The notes below the pieces were generated by a model. That model saw nothing but the letters and a program-made list of their open reading frames with translations. It had not been told where the DNA came from and ran no database searches. Below are positions 25,222 through 33,884 of a stretch of 64,000 bases of DNA, one piece after another. The position numbers and the translations under genes are program-made. This DNA comes from Bacteroidales bacterium (lineage in GTDB: Bacteria > Bacteroidota > Bacteroidia > Bacteroidales > Marinilabiliaceae), in contig QKJP01000060.1 in NCBI GenBank assembly GCA_003249255.1, forward strand, positions 62,001 through 126,000. The letters run 5' to 3'. Each line of letters begins with the position of its first letter. Position 1 is the stretch's first letter.

Positions 25222-28200
25222 ATGTTCAAAACATTCTTCACATTCGAAATAAAAGATGCCTTTAAGCATCCGACCATTTATGTACTAACAGCCATGATAA
25301 TGCTCTTAACCTTTGGGGCTTCGGTGAGCGATAAGGTAAACATCGGGCAGGCTGTAGGTAACATTTATCGAAATTCGCCATTCTCACTTTCAATTTACAC
25401 GGCACTGTTCTCGATGTTTGGGATCTTTTTTGCCGAGAATTTTTTTAATCAGGCTGCATTAAGGGAGCATAAAAATGATTTTGCCGAGATTTTGTATGCC
25501 GCTCCATTAAGTAAGTTTAGTTACTTCTTTGGACGATTTGCCGGGGCGTTGGTTTTGGCTACCATTCCGCTTTGTGGCGTGTTTTTGGGCTCGTGGCTGG
25601 CAAGTGTTGTTGGACCGCTTGTTGGTTGGATGCCGGCAGAGCGTTTCGGTCCTTTTTACTTTAGTTCATTTATCAGCAACTATTTATTGTTTATCCTACC
25701 CAATATGATTTTTGGTGGAGCAGTAATCTTCGCTTTAGCCACCAAATGGAAAAGCAATGTGATATCCTCCTTAGGTGCCTTCTTTATTTTTATCTGTTAC
25801 ATATTGGCGCAAACTTTTATGACAGATATCGAGAACGAATCTTTAGCCGCTATTCTTGATGTATTTGGATCTAGTACACTAAAGTTTGATACCAAATATT
25901 TTACGCCGGTAGAGAAAAACACCATTAGTCTTGGGGTGAGCAGCATGTTGTTTGTAAACCGTTTGATCTGGTTGGGCGTAAGTGCTGTTATTATTGGGAT
26001 ATCCTATTATACTTTTTCCTTTAAAAGCAAGCTGAAGAAAACCAAGAGATCAGTGAAGGAAGCGCAAGCAATAACCAATGTTATTAGCATGCCAAGTGTA
26101 TCCATCAATTATGGAATGATTTCTACCTTTCAATCCTTCTTTAAGATGAATTTCAATAGCATCATTAAAAGTCCAACTTTTAAAATTATGTTGGTATCGA
26201 GTGTAGTGGTGCTGTTCATTAATTTGAGTTTTGGATTTGAGTTGTACGGATTAAAATCCTACCCGGTAACCTACAAGGTCATTGATTTTATAGGAGCTAA
26301 TAGTAACTTGTTTATGATGATGGTGATGGTGTTTTTTGCCGGAGAAATGGTTTGGCGCGATCGTGAAAGCAAGCTTAACGAAGTGCTGGATGTTACGCCT
26401 CATAACACATTTTTGATGGTAGTAGCCAAATATGTCACGTTAGTAGCTACATGTACCATGCTTTATGGGGTGTTTGTGTTATCGGGTATTGCTTTTCAAA
26501 CCATAGAAGGTTTTAAGGACATTGATTATCAGCAATACCTGCTTCGATTCTTGTATGTTGATGTATGGACTTTTGCCATTTGGAGTGGTATTGTGCTAAG
26601 TATTCAAACGTTATTGAACAATAAGCAATTGAGCTATTTCATTTCTGGAATTGTTTTTATTGGGTGGGGCTTTCTAATGTCGGCCATTGGAGTTGACAGT
26701 AATCTGATGAGAATAGGATCGAGACCTAATTTGGTATTTTCAGACATGAACGGTTTTGGCCCGGGTTTGACTTCTGCCCTATGGTTTAATGTGTATTGGT
26801 TGCTGTTTGCCGTGTTGTGCATCTTTTTAACGGTTGCTTTATGGAACCGGGGTTACAAAGGCAAATTCAAAGACCGTTTAAAAGTTGTGCCAAAGCAATT
26901 AAGCGGTTCTTATAAATGGATGGCGCTTGCGACTGTATTTGTTTGGGGGCTTGTAGGAGGCATTATATTCTATAATACCAAGGTGTTGAATAAGCTGGTT
27001 TCTCAGAAAGAAAAAGACAATAACAGTGTGGCCTACGAAAAAGCTTACAAGCAGTACCAAGGCATTGCTGTTCCTAAGTTAATTGCAGCCGATTATACCA
27101 TCGATATTTATCCCGAGGAAAGAGATTTTAGAGCAAAGGTGTTTTCTACTTATCGCAACGTAACGGATGAGGTTATTGATTCTTTACATTTCTCTTATAA
27201 TGAGGGTTGGGGTATAGAGATTAAGGTGCCTAATGCCGAAGTAGTGCACGAGAATAAAGACTTACGGTACATCATTTTTAAGTTAGATCATGCTTTAAAA
27301 CCGAACGATAGCATTGCGGTCGAAATTATTAGCCGCTATGCACCCCAAGGCTTTGAGAACGGAGTAGGAAAAACAGAAGTGGTAAAGAACGGTACTTTTG
27401 TGAATTGTTACTTTCTTTTACCCCGCTTAGGTTACAATGCTTCGTTTGAGTTGCAAGATAAGTTTAAACGCAAATTAAATGGCTTACCCGAAAAAGATAA
27501 AATTGCAGAGTTAAATACAGATACCTGTGCTGTGCTTGATAATAATTTCTTTACTCACGGCTTATCAGATTACATCGATGTAGAAACAGTGATCTCTACC
27601 TCGAAAGATCAAACGGCCATTGCACCCGGCTCATTGGTCGAAGATTGGTTCGAAGGTGACCGACATTATTTCCGCTATAAGCTAGATCATGCCTCGCAGG
27701 ATTTTTACACGTTCATCTCAGCCAAATTCGAGAAGGCTACCCGTAAATGGAACGATGTTGACATCGAGATTTATTACGATCAAAAACATCCCTATAACAT
27801 TAATATGATGTTAGATGCTGTTGAGCGCTCACTCGATTATTATACGCAGAAGTATGGATCTTATTATCACAAGCAATGTCGAATTATTGAGTTTCCTAGG
27901 TATGGGCACTTTGCACAAGCTTTTCCGGGAACCATGCCGTATTCTGAGGGAGTCGGCTTCATCACAAACTTAAGTAGCAGTGACAATAATGTTATTGATA
28001 AAGTGATATCGCATGAAATGGCGCATCAGTGGTTTGGTCATCAGGTGGTAGGTGCCGATATGGAAGGAGCTCAGTTCTTAAACGAGAGTTTAACCGAATA
28101 TTCAGCTCTTATGACCATGAAAAACATTGCTGAAACACCCATGAAGATGCGTGAGTTTTTAAAGTACGAACACGATATGTATTTGGGTGGTCGAAGTTAT

Positions 28201-28788
28201 GGTCAAACCCGGGAAGTGCCTATTAATAAAGTGGATTATCAATCTTACATTTATTACAGCAAGGGAAGTGTCCTTTTGTATGCACTTCAGGATTACATTG
28301 GTGAGGATGTGATGAACGATGCTTTGAAAGACTATTTAAACGAGTACAGGTATCAAAATTCAGATTACCCATCATCGGTACATTTTACAGAATTGCTAAA
28401 ATCGAAGATGCCCGATTCTCTACAATACCTCATTAGTGATTGGATAGAAGACATCACTTTATACGATAATCGATTGGAAGATGCTACATATACTCAAACA
28501 GAAGCAGGAAAATACTTAGTCACCATGAATTTACATGCAGCTAAGATGAAAGCCGATAGCATTGGGAATGAATCTCCTGTGATGATTAATGACTGGGTAG
28601 ATATTGGATTCTTCTTAGATGATAAGGAAGAGCAATTGTACCATCGCCAACGAGTGCTTTTAGATAAAGAAAAAATGACTTTTACTTATGAGTTAGATAC
28701 ACTTCCGGTAAAAGCTGCCGTAGACCCTTGCCATTTGCTTATCGACCGCGTGTATAAAGATAATGTGAAGCTATTGGCAAAGAAGTGA
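25222..28788 (+). CDS. ABC permease fused to an M1-family metallopeptidase domain
   Basis: A 1188-residue fusion. Residues about 1-600 hold some twelve membrane segments in two ABC-2-like halves. Residues about 640-1188 are an M1 aminopeptidase-like domain with the zinc motif HEMAHQWFGHQ and the third ligand in NESLTEYSA (about residues 930-955). The GxMEN exopeptidase motif is replaced by FPGTMPYSEGVGF. The family is widespread in Bacteroidota, and the peptidase faces the periplasm. With the ATPase upstream it may export a substrate and process it on exit; the substrate is unknown. Confidence 0.9.
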   Translation: MFKTFFTFEIKDAFKHPTIYVLTAMIMLLTFGASVSDKVNIGQAVGNIYRNSPFSLSIYTALFSMFGIFFAENFFNQAALREHKNDFAEILYAAPLSKFSYFFGRFAGALVLATIPLCGVFLGSWLASVVGPLVGWMPAERFGPFYFSSFISNYLLFILPNMIFGGAVIFALATKWKSNVISSLGAFFIFICYILAQTFMTDIENESLAAILDVFGSSTLKFDTKYFTPVEKNTISLGVSSMLFVNRLIWLGVSAVIIGISYYTFSFKSKLKKTKRSVKEAQAITNVISMPSVSINYGMISTFQSFFKMNFNSIIKSPTFKIMLVSSVVVLFINLSFGFELYGLKSYPVTYKVIDFIGANSNLFMMMVMVFFAGEMVWRDRESKLNEVLDVTPHNTFLMVVAKYVTLVATCTMLYGVFVLSGIAFQTIEGFKDIDYQQYLLRFLYVDVWTFAIWSGIVLSIQTLLNNKQLSYFISGIVFIGWGFLMSAIGVDSNLMRIGSRPNLVFSDMNGFGPGLTSALWFNVYWLLFAVLCIFLTVALWNRGYKGKFKDRLKVVPKQLSGSYKWMALATVFVWGLVGGIIFYNTKVLNKLVSQKEKDNNSVAYEKAYKQYQGIAVPKLIAADYTIDIYPEERDFRAKVFSTYRNVTDEVIDSLHFSYNEGWGIEIKVPNAEVVHENKDLRYIIFKLDHALKPNDSIAVEIISRYAPQGFENGVGKTEVVKNGTFVNCYFLLPRLGYNASFELQDKFKRKLNGLPEKDKIAELNTDTCAVLDNNFFTHGLSDYIDVETVISTSKDQTAIAPGSLVEDWFEGDRHYFRYKLDHASQDFYTFISAKFEKATRKWNDVDIEIYYDQKHPYNINMMLDAVERSLDYYTQKYGSYYHKQCRIIEFPRYGHFAQAFPGTMPYSEGVGFITNLSSSDNNVIDKVISHEMAHQWFGHQVVGADMEGAQFLNESLTEYSALMTMKNIAETPMKMREFLKYEHDMYLGGRSYGQTREVPINKVDYQSYIYYSKGSVLLYALQDYIGEDVMNDALKDYLNEYRYQNSDYPSSVHFTELLKSKMPDSLQYLISDWIEDITLYDNRLEDATYTQTEAGKYLVTMNLHAAKMKADSIGNESPVMINDWVDIGFFLDDKEEQLYHRQRVLLDKEKMTFTYELDTLPVKAAVDPCHLLIDRVYKDNVKLLAKK

Positions 28789-28826
28789 TGGGATAGTTTT
28801 TTGATGCCACTATTGCATGGATGAAA

Positions 28827-29035
28827 CTTGAATCTCAATTCACTTTACGTCCGTGCAAATTGGCAATTTCAATCCTTCGTGACCCTTCGAGCCCTTTGTG
28901 GTGAAATGTTTTTTCGGTGTAATTCAGTGTCTTCTCAAGTCTTAATCTTTTTTATAGCCACGGATGCACGGATGAAAATATTTCCTTTGTGTGCACTTCG
29001 AGTCCTTTGTGGTGAATACAATATCGTTTGTTTCA
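28827..29035 (+). repeat. Intergenic 'ccttcgtgaccctt-gtggtgaaa' / 'gccacggatgcacggatg' repeats
   Basis: The gap 28789-29139 has no gene. It contains the phrase 'ccttcgtgacccttcgagcc' followed by 'ctttgtggtgaa', and a second related copy at about 29001-29020 ('cttcgagtcctttgtggtga'). Between them is 'agccacggatgcacggatga'. These are dispersed non-coding phrases common in Bacteroidota. Confidence 0.55.
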
Positions 29036-29139
29036 TGTTTAGACATTAGTAAAATTAATTATCTGTGCATTTGTGGCCATGTAAATAAACGATCTCTTCT
29101 TTGTGCATGTGTTAAATTTTATCTTTGTTAAAAAGTTTT

Positions 29140-30174
29140 ATGCGCCAAACCATCTACTACATCGTACATATTCTTGTCTTGGTCATTTTTGTGGCGGCTT
29201 ATTTTTTGCGGATTTTTATCTCAGCAGGTTTGTATAAAACAAATTGGACCGAAGTCGAACATTTAAAATACAATGTGGTAGATGCAGGGCTTTCCTTTTA
29301 CCTTCATGTGGGTTTAGTGTACTTTTCCTATTGGTTGTTTCCGGCTAAATATTTGGCCAAAAGTAAAGTGCTGCAATTTTTTACCGGTTTGGCGACTTGC
29401 TATATAGCCTATTACTTTTTCTTTTACGGAGGAAGGTTTTATTTTCAAAACATCTTGGGTTATGAGTTTTACACCTTTCAAGTGTTTGTTTTTTGGCAGT
29501 TCTTTTTGGGAACTACTTTTTTGATTGCTCTAGGAAACGGGCTTCGAATAATTATCGAATGGTCGAAAGATGCCAGCGAGCGACATCTTCTCGAAAAACA
29601 AAACTTCCAAAGTGAGGCTACATTATTAAAGTACCAGTTGAATCCTCATTTCTTATTTAATACGCTGAATAACATCGACTCCCTCATTATTGATGAATCC
29701 CCTTATGCATCTCCTGCATTAAATAAATTATCTGATTTGATGAATTACATGATTTATGAATCAGAAAAAGAGAAGGTGTTTTTGAAAGATGAGGTAGCGT
29801 ATTTACAGAGCTATGTCGAGCTGCAAAAATTACGTTTTGCCAATCCCGGGATGGTGCAATTTTCGGTAAATGGAGATGTGGATGGTAAACAAATTGCACC
29901 CATGCTCTTTATTTCCTTCATCGAAAACACCTTTAAACATACCTCGTTAAAGAACAAAGAAGGTAATCGTATCGAGATTCGTATTGATGTAAAAGACAAT
30001 CAACTACATTTTTACTGTGTAAACACCATCGGAGCTATCCGGAAAGATAAGAGCAGTGGAGTTGGACTGAATCTGGTAAAACGCCGTCTGGATCTTTTAT
30101 ACAAGAAAAACTACAACCTGCAAATCAACAACAACGGAATTGATTTTGAAGTGAAGTTAGATTTGAAGATTTGA
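29140..30174 (+). CDS. LytS-type sensor histidine kinase
   Basis: A 344-residue protein with four membrane segments (about 1-140), a short coiled linker and the His_kinase (PF06580-type) domain. The phospho-acceptor is H170 in LNPHFLFNTLNNID. The ATPase domain has the N-box FIENTFKH and the G-box GVGLNLVKRRL. I start at the ATG at 29140; an upstream in-frame TTG at 29125 would add five residues. It should phosphorylate a LytTR regulator, most likely the one at 31694. A second, degenerate copy of this gene follows. Confidence 0.9.
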   Translation: MRQTIYYIVHILVLVIFVAAYFLRIFISAGLYKTNWTEVEHLKYNVVDAGLSFYLHVGLVYFSYWLFPAKYLAKSKVLQFFTGLATCYIAYYFFFYGGRFYFQNILGYEFYTFQVFVFWQFFLGTTFLIALGNGLRIIIEWSKDASERHLLEKQNFQSEATLLKYQLNPHFLFNTLNNIDSLIIDESPYASPALNKLSDLMNYMIYESEKEKVFLKDEVAYLQSYVELQKLRFANPGMVQFSVNGDVDGKQIAPMLFISFIENTFKHTSLKNKEGNRIEIRIDVKDNQLHFYCVNTIGAIRKDKSSGVGLNLVKRRLDLLYKKNYNLQINNNGIDFEVKLDLKI

Positions 30175-30251
30175 AGGAAGTTCGAAGACTGAAGCCCCAA
30201 GGTAGAATGACATTTTGATAATCAACAAGTTCATTTTTACATTCTCTCATT

Positions 30252-30303
30252 TTCTAATTTGCACATTTACGCATTAGCACATTCTTACTTCTGCCTTCTG
30301 CCT
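30252..30303 (-). repeat. 'ggcagaaggcagaag / tgtgctaatgcg' repeat, inverted copy
   Basis: On the minus strand it reads ggcagaaggcagaagtaaga followed by atgtgctaatgcgtaaatg and tgcaaattag, the same composite unit as at 24981 and 32392. The rest of the 30175-30521 gap holds the MKRPC repeat at 30406 and a 'tggcgtcttggcggctttgc' phrase. Confidence 0.6.
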
Positions 30304-30405
30304 AAAAAACTTTTGCCTTTTTTTCACTGCTAAAAACACCCCATTCATTGCATTTAATTGCGCAGGATGTTTTTTGTGACCAACTTTAAAGAGTTCTAAT
30401 AGCTT

Positions 30406-30459
30406 ATGAAACGACCATGTAAATTCAATTATCCAAGTTACACACAGGTGTCCCGATAG
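30406..30459 (+). repeat. 43-bp repeat, copy 1, containing a 17-codon frame (MKRPCKFNYPSYTQVSR)
   Basis: Bases 30406-30448 match 38858-38900 with three differences. Both copies open a 17-codon frame that begins MKRPCKFNY. This copy lies 62 bases before the degenerate LytS-like gene. It could be a translated leader or only a mobile short repeat. Confidence 0.5.
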
Positions 30460-30521
30460 CTACCGAGAAATTAAATTTTCTTTGGCGTCTTGGCGGCTTT
30501 GCGTGAAATGATTTAGAGTAT

Positions 30522-31574
30522 ATGAAAAAATTCATCGTTATATTATTCCACCTTTTGTTTTGTCTGTTTATTGTAGGCTTAGGCGTGTTTACAACCTTCA
30601 TTCACGCCACGCAAATAGCAATACCAGACTTTGTTTTCAAAGGTGATTTTTCGGTATTGATTGCACCCAATATTTTCCAATGGATCGATAGTCTTGGATT
30701 TGGGTTGTCGGTTCTTTTGATGATATACGTAGCTTATTTCATCTACCTTCCTAAATACCTGATCGAAGCAGATCATAAAGGTTTTGCCTACCGATTGTTA
30801 GGCATGTTGGTGGGATTTACGTTTTTTGTTTATGCGAGTATTTTTATCCTCCATCAGCTTTTCGATCATAAGTTTTTAAGTTTCAGGTACCCCGAAAATT
30901 TCGAACAACTTATCTTCGGTTTTTCAATTCAAATAGGTATTGGTACAGCCTTAAGAATGTTTTTCCAGTGGTTTGATGATGTGCAGGATAAAACCATTTT
31001 AGAAAAGCAAAAGATCAAAAGCGAACTCGATCTCTTAAAGAGCCGCTTAAATCCGGCCTTTTTATTTGGAACCATCAAAAATATAGATGCTTTAATACCC
31101 GTAAGTTCTTTAAAAGCATCAACAGCTTTAAATAAACTATCCGAATTAATGCGCTATGTCGTCTACGAATCGCGCCACGAATCTGTATCGCTACAAGATG
31201 AGGTGAATTACCTGCAAAACTATATAGAATTACTTCAATTAAATCAGGCAGAAGAAAATGACGTTCAGTTAAACCTTAAAGGAGATATTAATGACCAAAG
31301 AATCAGCCCCATGTTAATTATACCTTTTGTAGAGCAAGTAATTAATCATGAAAATAAAGGTCAAGTAGATATTCGCTTTTCCGTTTCAGAAACGTCCATA
31401 GATCTGAGTTGCCGAAAGAAAACATACCAAGCACTTCAAAATAAAAAAGGAGGACAGGATTTTTTGTTATTGGTAAAAAAACTGCAAATGGCTTATGGAA
31501 ATAATTTCAACCTTAAAGTCATCGAAAAAGAAAAAGAATATGGAGTAGACTTAACCTTAAAGTCAATTTGTTAA
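30522..31574 (+). CDS. Degenerate LytS-like protein (pseudo-histidine kinase)
   Basis: A 350-residue paralogue of the kinase just upstream, with the same four-helix membrane part and linker. The conserved LNPHFLFNTLNNID box reads LNPAFLFGTIKNID, so the phospho-accepting His is A179. The N-box reads FVEQVINH instead of FIENTFKH, and the glycine-rich G-box is GGQDFLLLVKKL. Phosphotransfer and ATP binding should both be lost, yet the frame is intact, and the dimerisation and coiled segments are well kept (KLSELMRYVVYESRHESVSL, then QDEVNYLQNYIELLQL). I infer a regulatory partner or antagonist of the active kinase. It lies between that kinase and the LytTR regulator. Confidence 0.8.
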   Translation: MKKFIVILFHLLFCLFIVGLGVFTTFIHATQIAIPDFVFKGDFSVLIAPNIFQWIDSLGFGLSVLLMIYVAYFIYLPKYLIEADHKGFAYRLLGMLVGFTFFVYASIFILHQLFDHKFLSFRYPENFEQLIFGFSIQIGIGTALRMFFQWFDDVQDKTILEKQKIKSELDLLKSRLNPAFLFGTIKNIDALIPVSSLKASTALNKLSELMRYVVYESRHESVSLQDEVNYLQNYIELLQLNQAEENDVQLNLKGDINDQRISPMLIIPFVEQVINHENKGQVDIRFSVSETSIDLSCRKKTYQALQNKKGGQDFLLLVKKLQMAYGNNFNLKVIEKEKEYGVDLTLKSIC

Positions 31575-31594
31575 TTGATTTCTGATAGTTTTTT

Positions 31595-31675
31595 AGGCCG
31601 AAGGTCTAATATATAGTAGCACAGGGCATCGCCCTGTGAAAAATAAAATAAGTGAACCTTAGCTCTGAAAGAGCG
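31595..31675 (+). repeat. Three-hairpin palindromic repeat, copy A
   Basis: Left hairpin aggccgaaggtct (31595-31607), central hairpin agcacagggcatcgccctgt (31618-31637) and right hairpin agctctgaaagagcg (31661-31675). It occupies the gap between the degenerate kinase and the LytTR regulator genes. Confidence 0.7.
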
Positions 31676-31693
31676 ATGTAAACAATACTACAA

Positions 31694-32380
31694 ATGCAAA
31701 TCCGAGTAATCGCCATAGAAGATGAACCCTTAGCCTTAAAAAAGCTAATCTCCTTCATCGAGAAAATAAACTACCTCAAAGTAACAGCCACCTTTGATAA
31801 TGCCATCGATGCCATCAGCTATTTAAAAAGTAACGAGGTAGATCTCATCTTTTTAGATATTCAAATGGAAGAATTTACCGGCATTCAGTTTTTAGAAGCC
31901 GTACACAATCGTCCTAAAGTCATTATCACCTCTGCCTATAGCGAATATGCAATTAAAGGTTACGAATTTGATGTGGCCGATTACTTACTAAAGCCCTTTA
32001 CTTTCGAGCGTTTCATTAAAGCAGTTGATAAAATAGCCGAAGACTTTAAAGAAGTGGATCAACCCACCATGAGCGACACCATCTTCATCAAAACAGAGTA
32101 TCGTTTAGAAAAAGTGAAAATTGCCGATATTCTTTACATCGAAGGAATGAGTGAGTATTTACGTGTTCATACCAAGGACAAAAAACTCATGACCCGCCAA
32201 AACTTCAAAAGTATGGCCGGCATCTTACCACACGATCATTTTGTACGAGTACATAAGTCATATATGGTAGCCATCGATCAAATCGAAGTGATCGAACGTA
32301 ATCGCATAACCATAGGCGAAACGAAAATTCCAATAGGCGAATCGTATAAAGAGGCATTTTATAAAGTGATTGGGATGTGA
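31694..32380 (+). CDS. LytTR-family response regulator
   Basis: A 228-residue regulator. The receiver (about 1-120) has the acidic pair in AIEDEP, the phospho-Asp in LIFLDIQMEE, the Ser in VIITSAYSEYA and the Lys in ADYLLKPF. The LytTR DNA-binding domain is at about 135-228 (IADILYIEGMSEYLRVHTKD, FVRVHKSYMVAIDQIE, KIPIGESYKEAF). It follows the LytS kinase and its degenerate copy on the same strand and should be their output. LytTR proteins bind direct repeats upstream of target genes. Likely targets are the neighbouring ABC-export genes, though no site could be assigned. Confidence 0.93.
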   Translation: MQIRVIAIEDEPLALKKLISFIEKINYLKVTATFDNAIDAISYLKSNEVDLIFLDIQMEEFTGIQFLEAVHNRPKVIITSAYSEYAIKGYEFDVADYLLKPFTFERFIKAVDKIAEDFKEVDQPTMSDTIFIKTEYRLEKVKIADILYIEGMSEYLRVHTKDKKLMTRQNFKSMAGILPHDHFVRVHKSYMVAIDQIEVIERNRITIGETKIPIGESYKEAFYKVIGM

Positions 32381-32385
32381 GAAGA

Positions 32386-32480
32386 AATCAGTAGGCAGAA
32401 GTCAGTAGTCAGAAGTAGACAATGTGCTGATGTGCTAATGTTGTAATGTGCAAATGCTCAAATTCGATAATGTGTAAATT
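32386..32480 (+). repeat. 'ggcagaagtcag / atgtgctgatgtgctaatg' composite repeat
   Basis: It reads aatcagtaggcagaagtcag, then atgtgctgatgtgctaatg and gtaatgtgcaaatg. This is the same composite unit as at 24981-25030 and, inverted, at 30252-30303. It directly precedes hairpin repeat copy B. Confidence 0.6.
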
Positions 32481-32485
32481 AAACC

Positions 32486-32567
32486 AAGGCTGAAAGCCTT
32501 ACAGATTCTAGCATAGGGCAATGCCCTATGAATACAGACCAATCTATCTATAGCCCTGAATGGGCGA
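32486..32567 (+). repeat. Three-hairpin palindromic repeat, copy B
   Basis: Left hairpin aaggctgaaagcctt (32486-32500), central hairpin agcatagggcaatgccctat (32510-32529) and right hairpin tagccctgaatgggcga (32551-32567). It lies 100 bases before the small paralogous gene pair. Confidence 0.75.
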
Positions 32568-32668
32568 TGTGTGTTCAATTCAATTGAGCAGATATATACT
32601 ATCATTTTAATTATTTCATCCATTCTCTCACCTTATTTCAACGAATGCAACTTTATTAAATAGAACTA

Positions 32669-33178
32669 ATGAACAAAATAACTCTAAGCTGGAAAAGCAA
32701 ATTCTTATCCACCACGCACAAACTCTTTATTGGCTCTCAACAAATTGGGGAGATGAAAGATAACAACATAGACTTCTCGTCAACCATCAACTATAATGGA
32801 ACTAAGTTAAAGTTCCGAACAAAAAGTCTTTTGAGAGATAAAGCCGAAATTCTTGATGTAGATAAAAAACGAATTGTAGCAACTATTAGGCTAAGCAACT
32901 TTTTTAATAAAGCCTCCATTTATCTTAATGGGAGCGTTTATCACTGGAAAGTGGTTAATTTCTTTAATCCAAAGTGGCGCATTGATGGAAAAAATGGAGT
33001 GCATATTCACTTTTCAGGTTCCTATCAAAATGGAAGTGTGCAGAGCAATGTTCCGGAGGATTTACTTTTACTTACAGGCCTACTCATTAATAATTATTAC
33101 TACCGGTTTACTATGTTGATTATTCTAAGCCAAATGCCAGTTTGGGTCATCCTTTTTTCTGTGCTATTTAAATCATAA
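32669..33178 (+). CDS. Small protein of unknown function, first of a tandem paralogous pair
   Basis: A 169-residue protein without a signal peptide. Most of it is a series of short strands (WKSKFLSTTHKLFIGSQQIG, LKFRTKSLLRDKAEILD, IYLNGSVYHWKVVNFF). The C-terminal part has a conserved LLTGLLINNYYYR motif and then a hydrophobic segment (about 147-165) likely to anchor it in the membrane. The next gene encodes a protein with the same plan and matching motifs, so this is a tandem duplication. The all-beta pattern around a central helix-like end recalls LURP-one/Tubby-like folds, but I cannot confirm this. Function unknown. Confidence 0.65.
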   Translation: MNKITLSWKSKFLSTTHKLFIGSQQIGEMKDNNIDFSSTINYNGTKLKFRTKSLLRDKAEILDVDKKRIVATIRLSNFFNKASIYLNGSVYHWKVVNFFNPKWRIDGKNGVHIHFSGSYQNGSVQSNVPEDLLLLTGLLINNYYYRFTMLIILSQMPVWVILFSVLFKS

Positions 33179-33182
33179 GATC

Positions 33183-33677
33183 ATGTCAATTAAATATAAG
33201 TGGAAGTCTAACTTTTTTAACCAAGGGTATAAACTTTACAAAGATTCTAAATCAATAGCTTTTTTACACAATCCCTTCTTTAGCTTTAATTCAGAAATTG
33301 AGATTAAAGAAGAAAAATTTCTGATTAAGTACTCTAGCCTTATCAAAGGAAAACTTAGCATAATAGACCCTTCTGATAACACCGAAATTGGTGAAATTGA
33401 TTTGAAATGGTCATTGCTAAAAGCAAAAATCAGAATTAAAGACCGTTTCTTCAATTGGAAAGCAGCCACGCTAATATCTTTAAGTTGGTTGTGTAACGAA
33501 GAAAATGGAAATTCTATAGCATTCTATGGAAACCGAATTAAAGGTACTATCAATTTAGAAAAGGATGACGAATTGCTTGCTCTACTCGGATTGTATGTTC
33601 GCAATTTATACCGTCGATATAATGCAATTGGTTTCGGAGTACTCTATATTTTATTGATGCTGTCACTCAAGTTATAA
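33183..33677 (+). CDS. Small protein of unknown function, second of the pair
   Basis: A 164-residue protein starting four bases after the previous gene and sharing its plan: WKSNFFNQGYKLYKDSKSI at the start, FLIKYSSLIKGKLSIID, IKDRFFNWKAATL, then LLALLGLYVRNLYRRY and a C-terminal hydrophobic segment. By eye about a quarter of residues match its neighbour, so the duplication is old. No enzymatic motif is seen. The position between a LytTR regulator and a DUF4097 lipoprotein gives no firm clue to function. Confidence 0.65.
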   Translation: MSIKYKWKSNFFNQGYKLYKDSKSIAFLHNPFFSFNSEIEIKEEKFLIKYSSLIKGKLSIIDPSDNTEIGEIDLKWSLLKAKIRIKDRFFNWKAATLISLSWLCNEENGNSIAFYGNRIKGTINLEKDDELLALLGLYVRNLYRRYNAIGFGVLYILLMLSLKL

Positions 33678-33842
33678 TTGATCTCGTTACATCTTCGATT
33701 ATGCTTTTAAAATTATGAGTATTCTATCTAGGCACTAAGCACAACTAAGCAAACTGCCTATCCGCACTATGCACTTTTATATGTTATGACATCTTGTGAC
33801 ATTCTTTAATTTCCCTATGACACATCGCCTTCAATGTTGCCG

Positions 33843-33850
33843 TACTTTTG
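33843..33850 (+). promoter_or_regulatory. -7 element for the DUF4097 lipoprotein gene
   Basis: TACTTTTG fits TAnnTTTG exactly, 35 bases before the start codon. No clear TTTG appears at the -33 position. Confidence 0.45.
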
Positions 33851-33884
33851 AAGTGTAGTATTCATCCAACTAAAAAAGACAATC

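Noticed and set aside
30483-30512. Possible sigma-54 site 'tcttggcggctttgcgtg' before the degenerate LytS gene
   Set aside because: The distance between the GG and GC pairs is too short, and the phrase belongs to a dispersed repeat found in other spacers.
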